This document shows positions 49,519-61,862 of a stretch of 64,000 bases of DNA, in pieces. How positions within the stretch are numbered: the first letter of the stretch is position 1; every line of letters begins with the position of its first letter. Under the pieces are notes generated by a model. That model did no database searches, was not told the DNA's origin, and saw only the letters and a list, made by a program, of their open reading frames with translations. The stretch is from positions 102,113,253-102,177,252 of the forward strand of contig NC_067474.1 in NCBI RefSeq assembly GCF_947179515.1. The letters run 5' to 3'. Source of the DNA: Apodemus sylvaticus (taxonomy: Eukaryota > Chordata > Mammalia > Rodentia > Muridae). A program made the translations under genes and the position numbers.

Positions 49519-49974
49519 TGCAACAGATTCTCCTCTCTCCTGCCTGAAGGACAGGAAGGACTTTTGATTCCCCTTGGAGAAGGTGGATGCCCAGCAGATC
49601 CTTAAGGCTCAAGCCATCCCTGTCCTGTTTGTGCTGACCCATGAGGTCCGGAACATCTTCACATCAAAGGACTCATCTGCTGCTTGGAATGCAACCCTCC
49701 TAGACTAATTCTGCAATGACCTCCACCAGCAACTCAATGACCTCAAAGCCTGTGTGATGCAGTAGGTCGGGATGGGGGACAGGAACATCCCAGACCCATG
49801 AAGACTCCCTGCTGGCTGTGAGGAAATGCTTCTACAGGATCAATGTATACCTGAGAGAAGAGAAACACAGCCCCTGTGCCTGAGAGGTGGTCAGAGCAGA
49901 AGTCTGGAGAGCCCTCTCTACCTCAGCCAAGTTGCAGGCAGGTCTTAGTGAGGAGCAGGAGTGAGTCCTGAGAA
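49519..49974 (+). pseudogene. Type I interferon pseudogene, copy 4
   Basis: Shared TAA (49706-49708) and shared Trp-to-TGA, plus a private CAG-to-TAG stop in the Met-Gln-Gln region near 49761. The old stop is 49972-49974. Confidence 0.9.
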
Positions 49975-50308
49975 AAAATGGAGAGGACTCTCCTGGACTA
50001 GGGAACTGTACTTCACTGTCTGGATTCTACAGTCTCAAAAGTATCAGTCATTTTGACATGAATTCAATCAAGTTGCCTAGGTGCTTCTGCAGTCGTGAGC
50101 AATGCTTTGTAAATCTCTAAAGGCATCTGTTCTCCATCCATTCAGATTTGTTTATTTATTTAGTATATAATTTATTTTCTGCTTTAATTTGATGCAGATT
50201 TACATTTTTTGGTATAACAATTACATATATATCCAGTTAATTTTCTATGTTCTATAAATTATTTTTAAACAAATCTGTTTTGACTTTTTCATTCTTTACA
50301 TCTCTTCA

Positions 50309-50882
50309 AATATTATAAATGCTTTTTTACTGGATATTTTCTTTATTTACATTTCAAATGTTATCCCCTTTCCTGCCCCACCCAACAAAACCCTATCCCA
50401 TACTCCCTCTCCCTGCTTCTTTGAAGTTCATTCTCCACACTCCTGCCCAATTTCACTTCCCCAACCTTGAATTCTTCTATGCTGGAGCATCAAGCCTTCA
50501 CAGGACCAAGGACCTCTCCTCCCATTGATGCCTTACAAGGCCGTCCTCTGCTACATATGCCGCTGGATCCATGGGTCCATCCATGTGTATTCCTTGGTTG
50601 TTGGTTTAGTCCCTGGGAGTTCTGGGGTGACTGGTTGGTTGATATTGCTGTTCTTCCTATGGGGTTGCAAATCCCTTCAGCTCCTAGGGTCCTTTCTCTA
50701 ACTTCTTCATTGGGGACCCAGTTCTCAGTCCAATGGTTGGCTGCCTCTGACTTTGTCAGGCTATGTCAGAGCATCTCAGAAGACAGCTATATCAGGCTCC
50801 TTTCAGCAAGCACTTCTTGGTATCCATATTAGTGTCTGGGTTTGGTGACTGTACACAGGATGGATCTTTAATACTATCAATG
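50309..50882 (-). mobile_element. LINE-1 3' end with target-site duplication, unit 4
   Basis: Same insertion, but the left duplication has drifted to AATATTATAAATG (50309-50321), while the right one is intact (50870-50882). Confidence 0.85.
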
Positions 50883-53185
50883 ATTTAAACTAAAACTCTG
50901 CAGTATAAAAGTTAGATACAAGGTCAAGGTGCAAAGCATTGTGGATGCATATGTCAATGCTTAGGGTTTACATGATTAGATGTACACATCTCCTGCTTCT
51001 CATTCATTGATGGTAAAATCTAAATTTTTACATTTCTCCAGTACACAGTAATCTTCTGTATATGCAACCAGCACAGTGTGCAGAAGGAATGCAGAATATC
51101 TTTCTTCTGTAAAATTGTGACTTTTTCTTTTTTGGTGAATTCATCCCTAGACTTACCAGTCTCTGACTTCCCTTACTCAGGTACTCATGTACTATGTGTT
51201 CAACTGAAAACACAAATCCTTCACATGAACTCTACAGCTAAAAGCAGTAGCCTTGTATTATTTATGAATCCTAAACCAAGTGGCACATGACTTCCAGGAT
51301 GAGTTCTGAAGTCATGCTTGTAAGTGCACTCCTGTGCAGTTAGGTACAAGATGGAGGGCTGAGGATGAGGTTCTATAGCTGAGTGCTAGTAAATGTGATA
51401 GCTACTGAATAAGTGCCATGGAATTTCAGAAGAAGCACCAACATTGGGTCAGACTCTGTCAGGATTTGTGTAGGACAGGCAAATGCTAGTGGATGACTTT
51501 CCTGGAGATGGCCCACTGTTTTTTTTTTTTGGATGCTTTATGGTGGGTGAGCTCTGAGAGGCAAGACTCTGAAATACTTCATCTCAGTATTGCTTTTTGC
51601 TATTTACATGCCTGCCCTATCACTATTACACACTCTAACAATTCCTGGGCATCAAACCATTCTATTTGGTAAATTTCATGCAGATCAACATAAAGATGAA
51701 TTTTCATGAATTAGTATTGTTTAGATAAATTAGTGATTTTATAGAATTCCTGATTTGATTCAAATAACTTCAGGAAGAACCTTTTTTAAATTTTTTCATT
51801 ACATATTTGCTTTATTTACATTTCAAATGTTACCCCATTTCCCCTTTTCCCCTCTGAAAACTCCCTATCCCATCGCCCTTCTTCCTGCTCACCAACCCCT
51901 CCTCCCACTTTCCTGACCTGGCATTCACCTAGTCATCAAGCCCAGAGAAGAACAAACAATGGTCTTTCTTCTCACTGATTTCCAAAAAGGCCATCCTCTG
52001 CTAAAAACCAAGAACATTTTAAGAAAGGTTTTAGGTTGTGTTTTGTTTTGTGTTTGCTAGAAAGATATAATAAAGTTAGAATCAGGAATAGAATGTGCCC
52101 AGTCATAATAGTAAGTAGTGTCTGCATAATAAGAAACACAATGAGCTTTCATAATTACACTAAAAAGCATAACAAGCTTCGGACAAATTTGTGTTCAAAG
52201 AAAAACATTCAGGTTCAAGGATGAAGCCAAAGGTGTGCACTATAAGGCAAGGCCATGTATAAACTATTGCATTTAATTTATAATGACCTTAGAGTATGCA
52301 ACACTCCTTCGAACTTGTTACTGATACCTTCTGTAACTCCCCTATTTTGTGACATTTTACCTATGAGATGATTCTTCCATACATAGAGAACTTTTTGTTG
52401 AAAAGCTATAGGAAGCTGAAAGAAGCAAAAAAGGTTGTACAGCCAATTACTTATTCACTCAGTGAGTGTGTGTAGGGGGGGGGTCACGTTTGTGTTTCCT
52501 GAGTGACATCTTTCTTTTCCTTTTCCTCTCCAGCTCAAAGAGTTAACTTTCTTTTTGAGCCTCTTGCCTGGACTATGAGAGGCTCCTGGCTTACTTGCCA
52601 AAGAAAGGAGGTCTAGCCACAAATTCTTTTACTTAATTCCTTGCTGCTAAGCAGCATGTGATAACCAACAGATATTGGCACTTATTTAAACACAAATAAT
52701 AAGAGAAATACAGTTGTTTCCCCCGGGCTTATTTAAGCATAACTAGTTAAGTTTTAGCGCTTATCGAAACACAGAGGAGTAACTGGTAATACAGAGTTTT
52801 CAGGGCTTATTTAAGCACAGAACAATAAAAGTGACAAGTTCCCAAAGTTTAAAAATGCATGGGGAGTTAAAAATACAGATACAAAATTTCATAAAGTACA
52901 GAGATTTATAAAACAAGATACCGGGCTGCGCCCAGTATACACAAGGTCTCAGTAGCCAGACATTAAGCTTATTGACTGTGGAGTGTGTGTGTCCCCACGT
53001 TGCAGACATTGAAATGCCCAGGTTTGGTTTCCCCAGCAAATGCTGGGTTCTTCTGTACTGTTTCCTGTGGAAACTGGCTGATTTTGCATTCTCACAAGCA
53101 ATTGCACAGGGCTTCCAGTCTCCACCTAGGAGTCCTTCCTCTGGTCAGTCTTCCCTGAGTTAAGAAACTCTTTTATTGTTCTGGG
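50883..53185. other. Gene-free segment, unit 4
   Basis: No gene. Retains the ~570-bp block also present in unit 1, including the L1 fragment listed next, and a run of 11 T at about 51520. Confidence 0.55.
51785..52008 (-). mobile_element. LINE-1 3' UTR fragment, unit 4
   Basis: Antisense L1 3' end orthologous to 6190-6425; possible decayed target duplication AAGAACCTTTTTTAA / AAGAACATTTTAA at its edges. Confidence 0.75.
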
Positions 53186-54031
53186 TATGTATTCTGCAAG
53201 GGAGTATCTTACCTGCAGGGAGTCCCTTGGTTAGAGGGAGCCCTGAGGTCTGAGTTCACCACCATCTTGGCTCCTGTAACCATGCAGCCAGTTCAGCCAG
53301 GTAAGGAGGGAACAACAGAGAGAAAGATCACTCAGGACACAGTCCACCTGGGTTCCTTCTGCATATAGAAGCAGGACAGCTCTACAGCTATCTGGTCATG
53401 TATCCTGCAAGGGAGCATCTGACCTGCAGTGAGTCCTGTGCTTAGAGGGAGTCTTGCTCTCAGAGATCTGTGCCACTTCTGACACGAGGATGATCCCACT
53501 TTCTGATACTCTCTAGAGAACTGGCAGGAGCTGGTTAATCACCACTGCCTGATCCACCTGATGTGGTTGACCTGTGCCACATCTGACATGGGGAAGATCC
53601 TGATACTCTCTGAAGAACTGGCAGGAGCAGGTTATTTGATCTGTGCACATTCTGACATGGGGAAGAGCATACTTCCTGATACTCTCTAGAGAACAGGCAG
53701 GAGCACAGCATTCAGGAACTGGCAGGAGTAGGTCATTCGAGAACTGGCACCAATAGGTGCATTTGAACTGATAGAAGCAGCACATTCAAGAACCAGAATC
53801 AGCAGAGCATTTGAAATCTGGCAGCAGCAGAACATTTGAGAAATAGCAGCCTGCAGGGCATTTGACCCTTGACAAGTCTGCCACAGGAAAGACCCCATCA
53901 CCTGACACTTCTGGAGAACCAGCTGTTTACAGGACATTGGTGAGAAAAGGAATCCCAGGAGTACAGAAACACCGGCCAGCAGGACAGTAAAGATAGAGAC
54001 AGCAAGACCAGCTAACACCAGAGATAACAAG

Positions 54032-54915
54032 ATGGCCAAAGGCAAACTCAAGACCATTACCAAGAGTAACCAAGGTAACATGGCACCATCAGAACCCAGT
54101 TCTCCTACAACAGCAAATCCTGCATACTCCATCACATCAGAAAAGCAAGAGATAATTTTAAAATCATATCTCATATGGTTGATGGAGGACTTCAAGAAGG
54201 ACATAAATAATTCCCTTAAAGAAATACAGGAGAGCATGGGTCAACAGGTAGAAGCACATAAAGAGGCAATACAAAAATCCAATAGGGAATTATAGGAGAA
54301 CATGGGTCAACATGTAAAAGCCCTTAATGAGGAATCACAAAAGTCCCTGAAAGAAAGACAGGAGAACATGGGTCAACTGGTAGAAGTCCTTAAAGACGAA
54401 TCACAAAAATTCCTTAAAGAATTTCAGGAAGAACAAAGAAACAAGCGAAGGGACTGAGCAAAACTATCCAGGATCTAAAACTGGAAATAGAATCAATAAA
54501 GAAGTCACAAAGTGAAACATCTCTGAACATAGAAAACCTTGGAAAGAATTCAAGAGTCATAGACACAAGCATCAACAACAGAATACAAGAACAAGAGATA
54601 GAAGAAAGAATCTCAGATGCTGAAGATTCCATAAAAAACATTGACTCAACAGTCAAAGAAAATGCAAATTGCAAAAAGCTTGTAACCCAAAACATCCAGG
54701 AAATCCAGGACACAATGAGAAGACCAAACCTAAGGATTATAGGTATAGATGAGAGTGAAGAATTACAACTGAAAGGACCAGCAAATATCTTCAACAAAAT
54801 TATGGAAGAAAACTTCCCTAACCTAAAGAGAGAGTTGCCTATGAACATAAAAGAAGCCTACAGAACGCCAAACAGATTGGACCACAGCAGGAATACATTG
54901 ATGCAAAAATATTGA
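54032..54915 (+). pseudogene. LINE-1 ORF1 remnant, unit 4
   Basis: Has the shared TAG (54293-54295) but not the second stop of units 1-3: the codon there is CAA. A single-base loss near 54428 breaks the frame, and a 9-bp insertion (ATCCAGGAA repeat) is seen near 54700. Confidence 0.87.
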
Positions 54916-54919
54916 ACAA

Positions 54920-57105
54920 AATCTTGGTCAACTGAATCCAAGAATGCATCAAAACTATAATTCAGCACAATCAGGTAGGCTTCATGCCAGGGATGCAGGG
55001 ATGGTTCAATATATAGAAATCTGTCAATGTAAACCACTGCATAAACAAACTAAAGGAAAAAAAAAACACATGGTCATTTCAATAGATGCTGTAATGGCTT
55101 TTGACAAAATCCAGCATCCCTTCATGATAAAACTCTTGGAGAGATCGGGAATCCAAGGCCCATACCTAAACATAGTGAAAGCAATATACTGCAAACTGGT
55201 AGCCAACATCAAGTTAAATGGAGAGAAATTTGAAGCAATCCCACTAAAGTTGGGGACCAGACAAATCTGCCCACTCTCTCCCTATCTATTCAATATAGTA
55301 CTAGGAAGTCCTAGCCAGAGCAAGCAGGCAGCAAAAGGAGGTCAAAGGTATACAAATTGGAAAGGAATAAGTCAAAATATCACTATTTTCAGATGATATG
55401 ATAGTATACTTCAGCAAACCTAGGACTTCCACCAGAGAGCTCCTAAAGCTGATAAACAACTTTAGCAAAGTGGCTGGATATAAAATTAACTCAAGAAAAT
55501 CAGCAGCCTTCCTCTACTTAAAGGATAAACAAGAGGAGAAAGAAATTAGGGAAATGACACCTTTCACAATAGTCCCAAATAATGTCATACCTAGGTGTGA
55601 CCCTAATGAAGCAAGTGAAAGATCTATATGATAAGAACTTTAAATCTCTGAAGAAAGAAATTGAAGAAAGTCTCAGAAGGTGGAAAGATCTCCCATGTTC
55701 ATGGATTGGTAGAATCAATGTAGTAAAAATGGCCATCTTGCCAAAAGCAATCTACAGATTCAATGCAATCCCCATCAAAATCCCATATCAATTCTTCATA
55801 GATATAGAAAGAGCAATTCTCATATTCACCTGGAATAACGAAATACCCAGGACAGCAAAAACTATTCTCCCCAACAAAAGATCTTCTGGGGGAATTACCA
55901 TCCCTGACCTCAAGCTCTACTACAGAGCAGTAGTAACAAAAAACTGTTTGTTATTGGTATGCAGAAAGGAAGGAAGATCAATGGAATAGAATTGAAGACG
56001 CAGAAATGAACCCACACACCTATGGTCACTTGATATTTGACATAGGGGCTAAAAACATCCAGTGAAAAAAAGATCGCATTTTAACAAATGGTGCTGGATC
56101 AACTGGAGATATGCATGCAGAAAAATGCAAATTGACCCATTCTTATCTCCTTGTACAAAGCTCAAGTCCAAGTGGATTAAGGATCTAAACATAAAATCAG
56201 ACACCCTGAAGCTTATAGAGGAGAAAGTGGGGATGAATCTTGAACATGTTAGCACAGGGGAAAAATTCCTGAAAAAAACACCAATGGCCTATGCTCTAAG
56301 AACAAGAATCAGAAAACAGAACCTCATAAAACTGCAAAGCTTCTGTAGAGCAAAGGACACAGTCAGTAGGACAAAATGGCAATCAACAAATGGGGAAAAG
56401 ATCTTTACCAATCCTACATTCGATAGAGGGCTAATATTCAATGTATACAGAAAATTCAAGAAGTTAGTCTCCAGAAAGTCAAATAACCCTATTAAAAACG
56501 GGTTACAGAGCTAAATAGGGAATTCTCAACTGAGGAGACTCAAATGGCTCTAAAGCACCTAAAGAAATGTTCAGCATCCTTAGTTATCAGGGAAATGCAA
56601 ATTGAAACAACACTGAGATTCCAACTTACACCAGTCAGAATGGCTAAGATAAAAAATCTCAGGGGACAGCAGTTGCTGGAGAGGATGTGGTGGAAAAGGA
56701 ACACTTCTCCATTGTTGGTAGGATTGCAAGCTGGTAAAATCACTCTGGAAATCAGTTTGCGATTCCTCAGAAAATTAGACATAGTACTACCAGCGGACAC
56801 AGCTATACCACTCCTGGGCATATACCCAGAAGATGCTCCTACATATAAGGACACATGCTCTACTATATTCATAGCTGCCTTATTTATAATAGCCAGAAGA
56901 TGGAAAGAACCCAGATGTCCCTCAACAGAGGAATGAATACAGAAACTCTGGTATATATAAACAATGGAATACTATTCAGCTATTACAAACAATGAATTCA
57001 TGAAATTCTTAGGCAAATGGATGGAACTAGAAAGTGTCATCCTGAGCGAGGCAACCCAATCACAAAAGAACACACATGGTATGCACTCATTAATAAGTGG
57101 ATATT
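54920..57105 (+). pseudogene. LINE-1 ORF2 remnant, unit 4
   Basis: Runs from the reverse-transcriptase domain (Ala-Phe-Asp-Lys at about 55096, Phe-Ser-Asp-Asp near 55390) to the C-terminal cysteine-rich end, in at least five frame-shifted pieces (54944-55396, 55398-55631, 55582-55989, 56062-56514, 56544-56936). The endonuclease domain is absent. Confidence 0.87.
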
Positions 57106-57885
57106 AGCCCAAAGGCTCGAAATAAACGAGTTATAACTCACCAAGTTCAAGAAAAAGGAAGTCTTAGGTGAGGGTGCTTCGGTTCCTTTAAGAAAGGGAA
57201 CAAAATAGTCACAGGAGCAATAAGGGAGACAATGTGTGGAACAGAGACTGAAGTAAAGGCCACCCAGAGTCTGCCCTACCTGGGGATTCATACTATAAAC
57301 AGTCAACAAACCCTGACACTACTATGGCTGACAAGAAGTGTATACCAAAAGGAGCATGCCATGTTTGTCTCCAGAGGGGCCCTGCCAGAGACTTAAAAAT
57401 ATAGAGGCAGATGCTAACAACCAACTATTGAACAGGGAGGGCATGGGGTCCCCAAAGGAGGAGCTGGAGGATGGTCCAGAGGAGCTGAAGGGGTTTACAA
57501 CCCCATGGGAAGAACAATGATTTCAGCTACCCAGACCCCCCAAGACTGACTCCCTGGGACTGAACCATCCACCAAAAGGCACACATGGTTCCAGCCAAAA
57601 ATGTGGCAGCAGAAGGAAAGCCTTGTTGGGCATCAGTGGGAGGATTGGTTCTTGGTCAGGTAAAGGCTCAGCAGAGGCCCTAACAAAGGGAAACCAAGAA
57701 GGGGGAGGAGGGAGTGTATTAGGTGGAGAGGCATATATGTGGAGAGAGGGGAAAGGAGGAAGGAGAGGGGTTGAGGGTCTTAGGGGAGGCGAGATATTGG
57801 GAAAGGTTTTACCATTGGCAATATAAATGAAGTCAATAATCAATAAAAATAATTAAAAAAACAAAACCAAAAAAACCCCCAAAGA

Positions 57886-58565
57886 TACAGCATTCTAGCA
57901 AGACCAGAGAGTTAACAAAAAAAGAAACCAAAGTTTAATAAAGCATAAAAAGTAAGATTATAAGGCCAAGGATCATTTGGTCTATAGCCTTTCCTCAACT
58001 CTGTATTTCACCTCAGCTCAAACTCCAAAAGTCCAGGCAGGCCTCTGTCATCTCCCTACACACGTCCACACCAAATGAAGAACTAGGGATGAGGGTCAGC
58101 GTAATAGTTAGACGCTGAAGAACCCTGCAGAACTTACTATAAAAGTTAATCCTGACTTTGAAGGACCAGTGAAGCATGGCCATGTGACCAACAAGAATTT
58201 GTTTCTTGTGTTTCTCTAAATTGGAAATGTTATTTGTTCAATACACCAAATAGAATGCAAGCACTGTCATGACAAATGTACAGAAATATATGGAGAGAAA
58301 TGTCAGAGGAAGCACTTTGTCTGTAGTGAGTCACTTGGGGGAACAAAGAGGAAAAGCACCATCTGTTTGTCCATCCTGAAGAGACTCTGTGCTGGGAAGG
58401 TTCTGCTCAATCACTGCCTGGTTACATAAACACAAGGAGCCTTGGGCATCACTTTCCACTTAGAGTAAAGGAGACAGCTAAGGCTGAAATGTCTCTTAAA
58501 GAGCAATGCGTACATAGTAAATGAATTAAATAACTCTGTGTGTGAGTGTGCATGGGTACATCTGT

Positions 58566-58606
<41 letters not shown>

Positions 58607-59254
58607 TATATTCTCTCAAAGAAGGATTAAAGGACTTTTAAATGGAGACACAAGCGATAGGATCTTGTTCTCTCTATTCTAGTCCTACGAACATGCTCAC
58701 TGAATCCCTACATTTCTTTCATCTTCCTCATCATTTGAATATTACACTTCAGACACCTATATAGAGCCACAGAAATGACAGGAAAAAGAGACTTTCTGCT
58801 TTAAGATTCCAAGTCAGAGGCATTAGAAGGATATGGAGACCCAGCAGACAGAGGACATTGAGAAAGGTCTGCAAAGCCAAGGAAATCATTACCAGCATTA
58901 GCAGACATGGAGAGATGAGGAAACATAGTTCCCAGGTGTCTGACACAGTGTATACCCCAAAGTAGAAAAAACTAGTATTATCAACAGCACAAAAGCAAAT
59001 ATTCTAGCTAGATACATTTTTTCCACAAGGGAAATAGTGACTCTACTATTCTCCTACAGAGAAGGTTTTTTTTTTTAAATATATAAAACCATACATAGCA
59101 CACTCATTGTTGCCATTGAATAAACTAAATGTATTCCTACCTTTCAAAATGTGTGCAAAGACTTTGACATCTGCATTACAAAGGAATGAATGCAGATCCT
59201 TTACTGTTGTGAGGAGGTGCAGAGAAACTAGACCGACTTCTATTGTGATTTGAT
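57886..59254. other. Unique DNA, unit 4 only
   Basis: No gene recognised. Contains a (TG)n run at 58565-58601. Its counterpart is deleted in units 1-3. Confidence 0.55.
58565..58601. repeat. (TG)n microsatellite
   Basis: Uninterrupted TG run. Confidence 0.95.
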
Positions 59255-59388
59255 AAGAACAGGTAACTGGGAAGGGGTGGATGAGGGAATAGGGGATGGA
59301 AGAGGGCTTATGGGATTTTCCAGGAGGGGGGATCTAGGAAAGGGGAAATCATTTGAAATGTAAATAAAGAATATATCAAAAAAAAAGA
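59255..59388 (+). mobile_element. LINE-1 3' end fragment
   Basis: Sense L1 3' tip: GGGAAGGGGTGG text, then AAATGTAAATAAAGAATAT and an A-run at 59378-59387. Confidence 0.78.
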
Positions 59389-59909
59389 ACACTTTGTATG
59401 GTTCTGACTGATACTCCAATATCCTGAGCATAAGTATAAACATTGTATGTTGATTTGCATGGTTTTAATAGTACTGGTGCCATAGAGTATGAGATTTCAA
59501 GCATTTGAAATACAAAGTTCAGATACTTACCTGTATGTTTTGGATTGGGTGCAAAATGTCACTGGGGTTGAACATGTTGGACGTTGGTATTCAGGGAAGT
59601 AGGTTCACAGGCACTGACGCCTTCATCTTATCCTCCAGGAACAAACTTTATCAATGCAAACCCATTGATTATTTCAGATAAGTGGACCATTATGTAGTGA
59701 GGCTTTGCTGGAGGATGGTTAGGGGATCCATCCTAAGGACAGACTTTCCCAGTGTGCCTCTTGGAAAGCAGGAAATGAGCAAAGGTTTTTGAGACAAATG
59801 GTCTTCCCACTATGCAACGGATTCAGAAATCCATGGTGTTAATGATATAATTTTATAAAAAAAAAAAATAAAAATTTAAGCTTTGAAATTTTAAATATCT
59901 TATTACTCT
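59389..59909. other. Intergenic DNA, unit 4 only
   Basis: Nothing recognised beyond a short A-run near 59860. Confidence 0.5.
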
Positions 59910-59941
59910 TGTATATGGGTGTGAATGTCTGTCTGTGTGCA

Positions 59942-59987
<46 letters not shown>

Positions 59988-60797
59988 TGGCTGCATGCAT
60001 TTATCTATGTGAGTACATGTGCATGTGTGTCCATGTGTCTGTCTGCACTCAGTGTATTTGGTTTAACTGCATGTGTGCCTGTACGTGTGTGTGTGTTTGT
60101 ATGTCTGTATTTGAGTATGTATGCATGTGATTTTATATGAGGATCTACATGTGTATGGTTGCTCATGAGTGTGTGTATGAGTTTATGTGTGTAGTATTAT
60201 GGTAGAATGTGGCTGTGTGTTTGCAAGGGTTTGTGAGAAGGTGTGGGAACTTTTGCACATATGTATGAGTGAGTGATTGTTTAAATGATGGCATATGTTC
60301 ATGGTGAAATCTGTACATGTGTTTAAATGTTTGTCTAGTGTTTGTTCATGTGTTGAAACTGCCTTATATGAGAGAATATGTGTGTGTGAATGAATGGGGA
60401 CTTTTTTATATATTTATAAGTATTGTGGGAATGTGTGTGTGTGTCTGTATGTGTTTGTGAGTGAGTATATGGATGTATGTGTGGGTTTGTATATGTGTGG
60501 ATAGTTGCATGTATGTCTATGAGACTATGTTTGTGCATAAACATGTGAGAATGTCTATTTGTGTGTCTCTGTGTTTGGTTATGAGTGTGAGCATGTGTGC
60601 ATTTGTGTGTGAGAATGCTTATCTCTGTATGTGAGTATGTGAGTATGGGTTATGGGTGTGTGTGTATTGTGTGAGTGTGTTTGTATATTTCTGTCCATCT
60701 TTATATAAGAGTGAGTCTTTGTATTCATACACAAGATGAGTGAGTGTGTTAAATATGTGAGTGTGTTTGTGTTTGTTTTATGTGTGTGTGTGTTTGA
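59910..60797. repeat. Long degenerate TG-rich tract
   Basis: Nearly 900 bp made almost wholly of TGTGNN-type words (TGTGTG, TGTATG, TGAGTG). An uninterrupted TG core lies at about 59946-59980. Apparent Cys-Val and Thr-His frames are translations of this repeat. Confidence 0.9.
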
Positions 60798-60825
60798 GAG
60801 AGAGACTGAGCGAGCAAGTGAGAGA

Positions 60826-60889
<64 letters not shown>
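60798..60889. repeat. (GA)n microsatellite
   Basis: AGAGAG run that directly ends the TG-rich tract, with about 60 bp uninterrupted. Confidence 0.95.
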
Positions 60890-60894
<5 letters not shown>

Positions 60895-61239
60895 AGGCAG
60901 ACACCTCCTGAGACAGAATAGCACACAGAGAGTGTGTATGCAGGCACAAGCTTGCCTAGTTATGAATGTGATGGCCAGAGGACACCTTCCAGGCCTTGCT
61001 TGTCTACTGCATCCCTGTGTTCCAGAAATCAAACCCAGCATATCAAGCTTGAACATAAAGCTTTTTCACATACAGCCCTCGGGATGCCATGGCAATCATT
61101 GGATAAATAGCTAATATGCAGTGATGACATATTTAATCTTTCATGAAAATTAATATTAGAGAAGTTAACATAAAGAACACAACTTAATTTTTAGCCTGTA
61201 AACAATTGAAAAATACCATTACATCAGTATGGGTTTTGT
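60890..61239. other. Intergenic DNA, unit 4 only
   Basis: No gene or repeat family recognised with confidence. Confidence 0.45.
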
Positions 61240-61366
61240 AGAGACAGGGTTTTTTCTGTGTAGTCCTGACTGTCCTGAAACTTGCTCTGTAGATTGGGCT
61301 GGCCTTGATCTCAGATACCAACCTGCCTCTTGTTGATTAAGGTGTGCAGCATCACTTCCAGGCCCC
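61240..61366 (-). mobile_element. B1 SINE
   Basis: Reverse complement of the B1 consensus: starts GAGACAGGGTTTTTTCTGTG, contains CTTGCTCTGTAGATTGGGCTGGCC and ends with GGCCCC. Well diverged and about 127 bp, so an old copy. Confidence 0.85.
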
Positions 61367-61698
61367 AACAATACTTCTATTTTTGCAACATTTTTGAACA
61401 ACACTTTACTTTTTAACACAAATGTTTATTTAAATGGTATAAATAAAATAAAAATTGTTGTAAAATAAATTACAATAACTTTTAAATACAATATCAGAAG
61501 ATTTTGTGTTTGCAATAGATGTGTAAATTTCTAACAGAAACTGTATTTCTGTGGAATAGTGATTAATGACAATTTAAGTGTAATTTACAGAGAAAACCTG
61601 TAGAGTAGCTTTCTGAGGGTAATATTGAAAGAGAAAGCAATGTTGGAACCCAAACTCCTGAGAAAAAAATGCCCAGACACAGCAGAGAGTGAGGTAAA

Positions 61699-61750
61699 GA
61701 AAGTGAAAAGAGAATTGGGATGCAAGGGGAGGGAATTCAGAAAGGGGAAA
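61699..61750 (+). promoter_or_regulatory. Virus-response-type enhancer, interferon copy 4
   Basis: GAAAGTGAAAAG core kept; GGGGAGCAAG is changed to GGGATGCAAG between the two purine blocks. Confidence 0.75.
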
Positions 61751-61764
61751 CTTGTATTTGCCCC

Positions 61765-61772
61765 TATTTAAG
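61765..61772 (+). promoter_or_regulatory. TATA box, interferon copy 4
   Basis: TATTTAAG, 98 bp before the ATG because of a 2-bp CA insertion in the leader. Confidence 0.8.
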
Positions 61773-61862
61773 ATAGATGCACACAGCAGGCTTGTCAGAC
61801 AACCTAGAGGAAAAGATTCAAACACACAGCCCAGAGAGCCATCAGCAACTGCAAGACTCACA

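Larger units (their letters stand above)
45654..49519. other. Gene-free 5' part of unit 4
   Basis: Close to units 1 and 2, with part near 47150 matching unit 2 specifically. No gene seen. Confidence 0.6.
53186..57885 (+). mobile_element. LINE-1 with internal deletion but complete 3' end, unit 4
   Basis: Same insertion as the internally deleted L1 of units 1-3 but with the 3' half retained. It has two 5' monomers (about 53186 and 53396, both opening near 'ATGTATYCTGCAAGGGA'), the ~25-bp repeat at 53705-53872, ORF1 from 54032, the ORF2 remnant from about 54920 to 57105, a 3' UTR with a purine-rich stretch (57690-57790), and an A-rich tail ending near 57885. Confidence 0.88.

Noticed and set aside
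57338..57826. Two + strand frames of 60-67 codons after the unit 4 ORF2
   Set aside because: They lie in the L1 3' UTR and its purine-rich tract, which often holds chance open frames.
59909..60140. Cys-Val-rich frames resembling small cysteine-rich proteins
   Set aside because: Direct translation of TG repeats.
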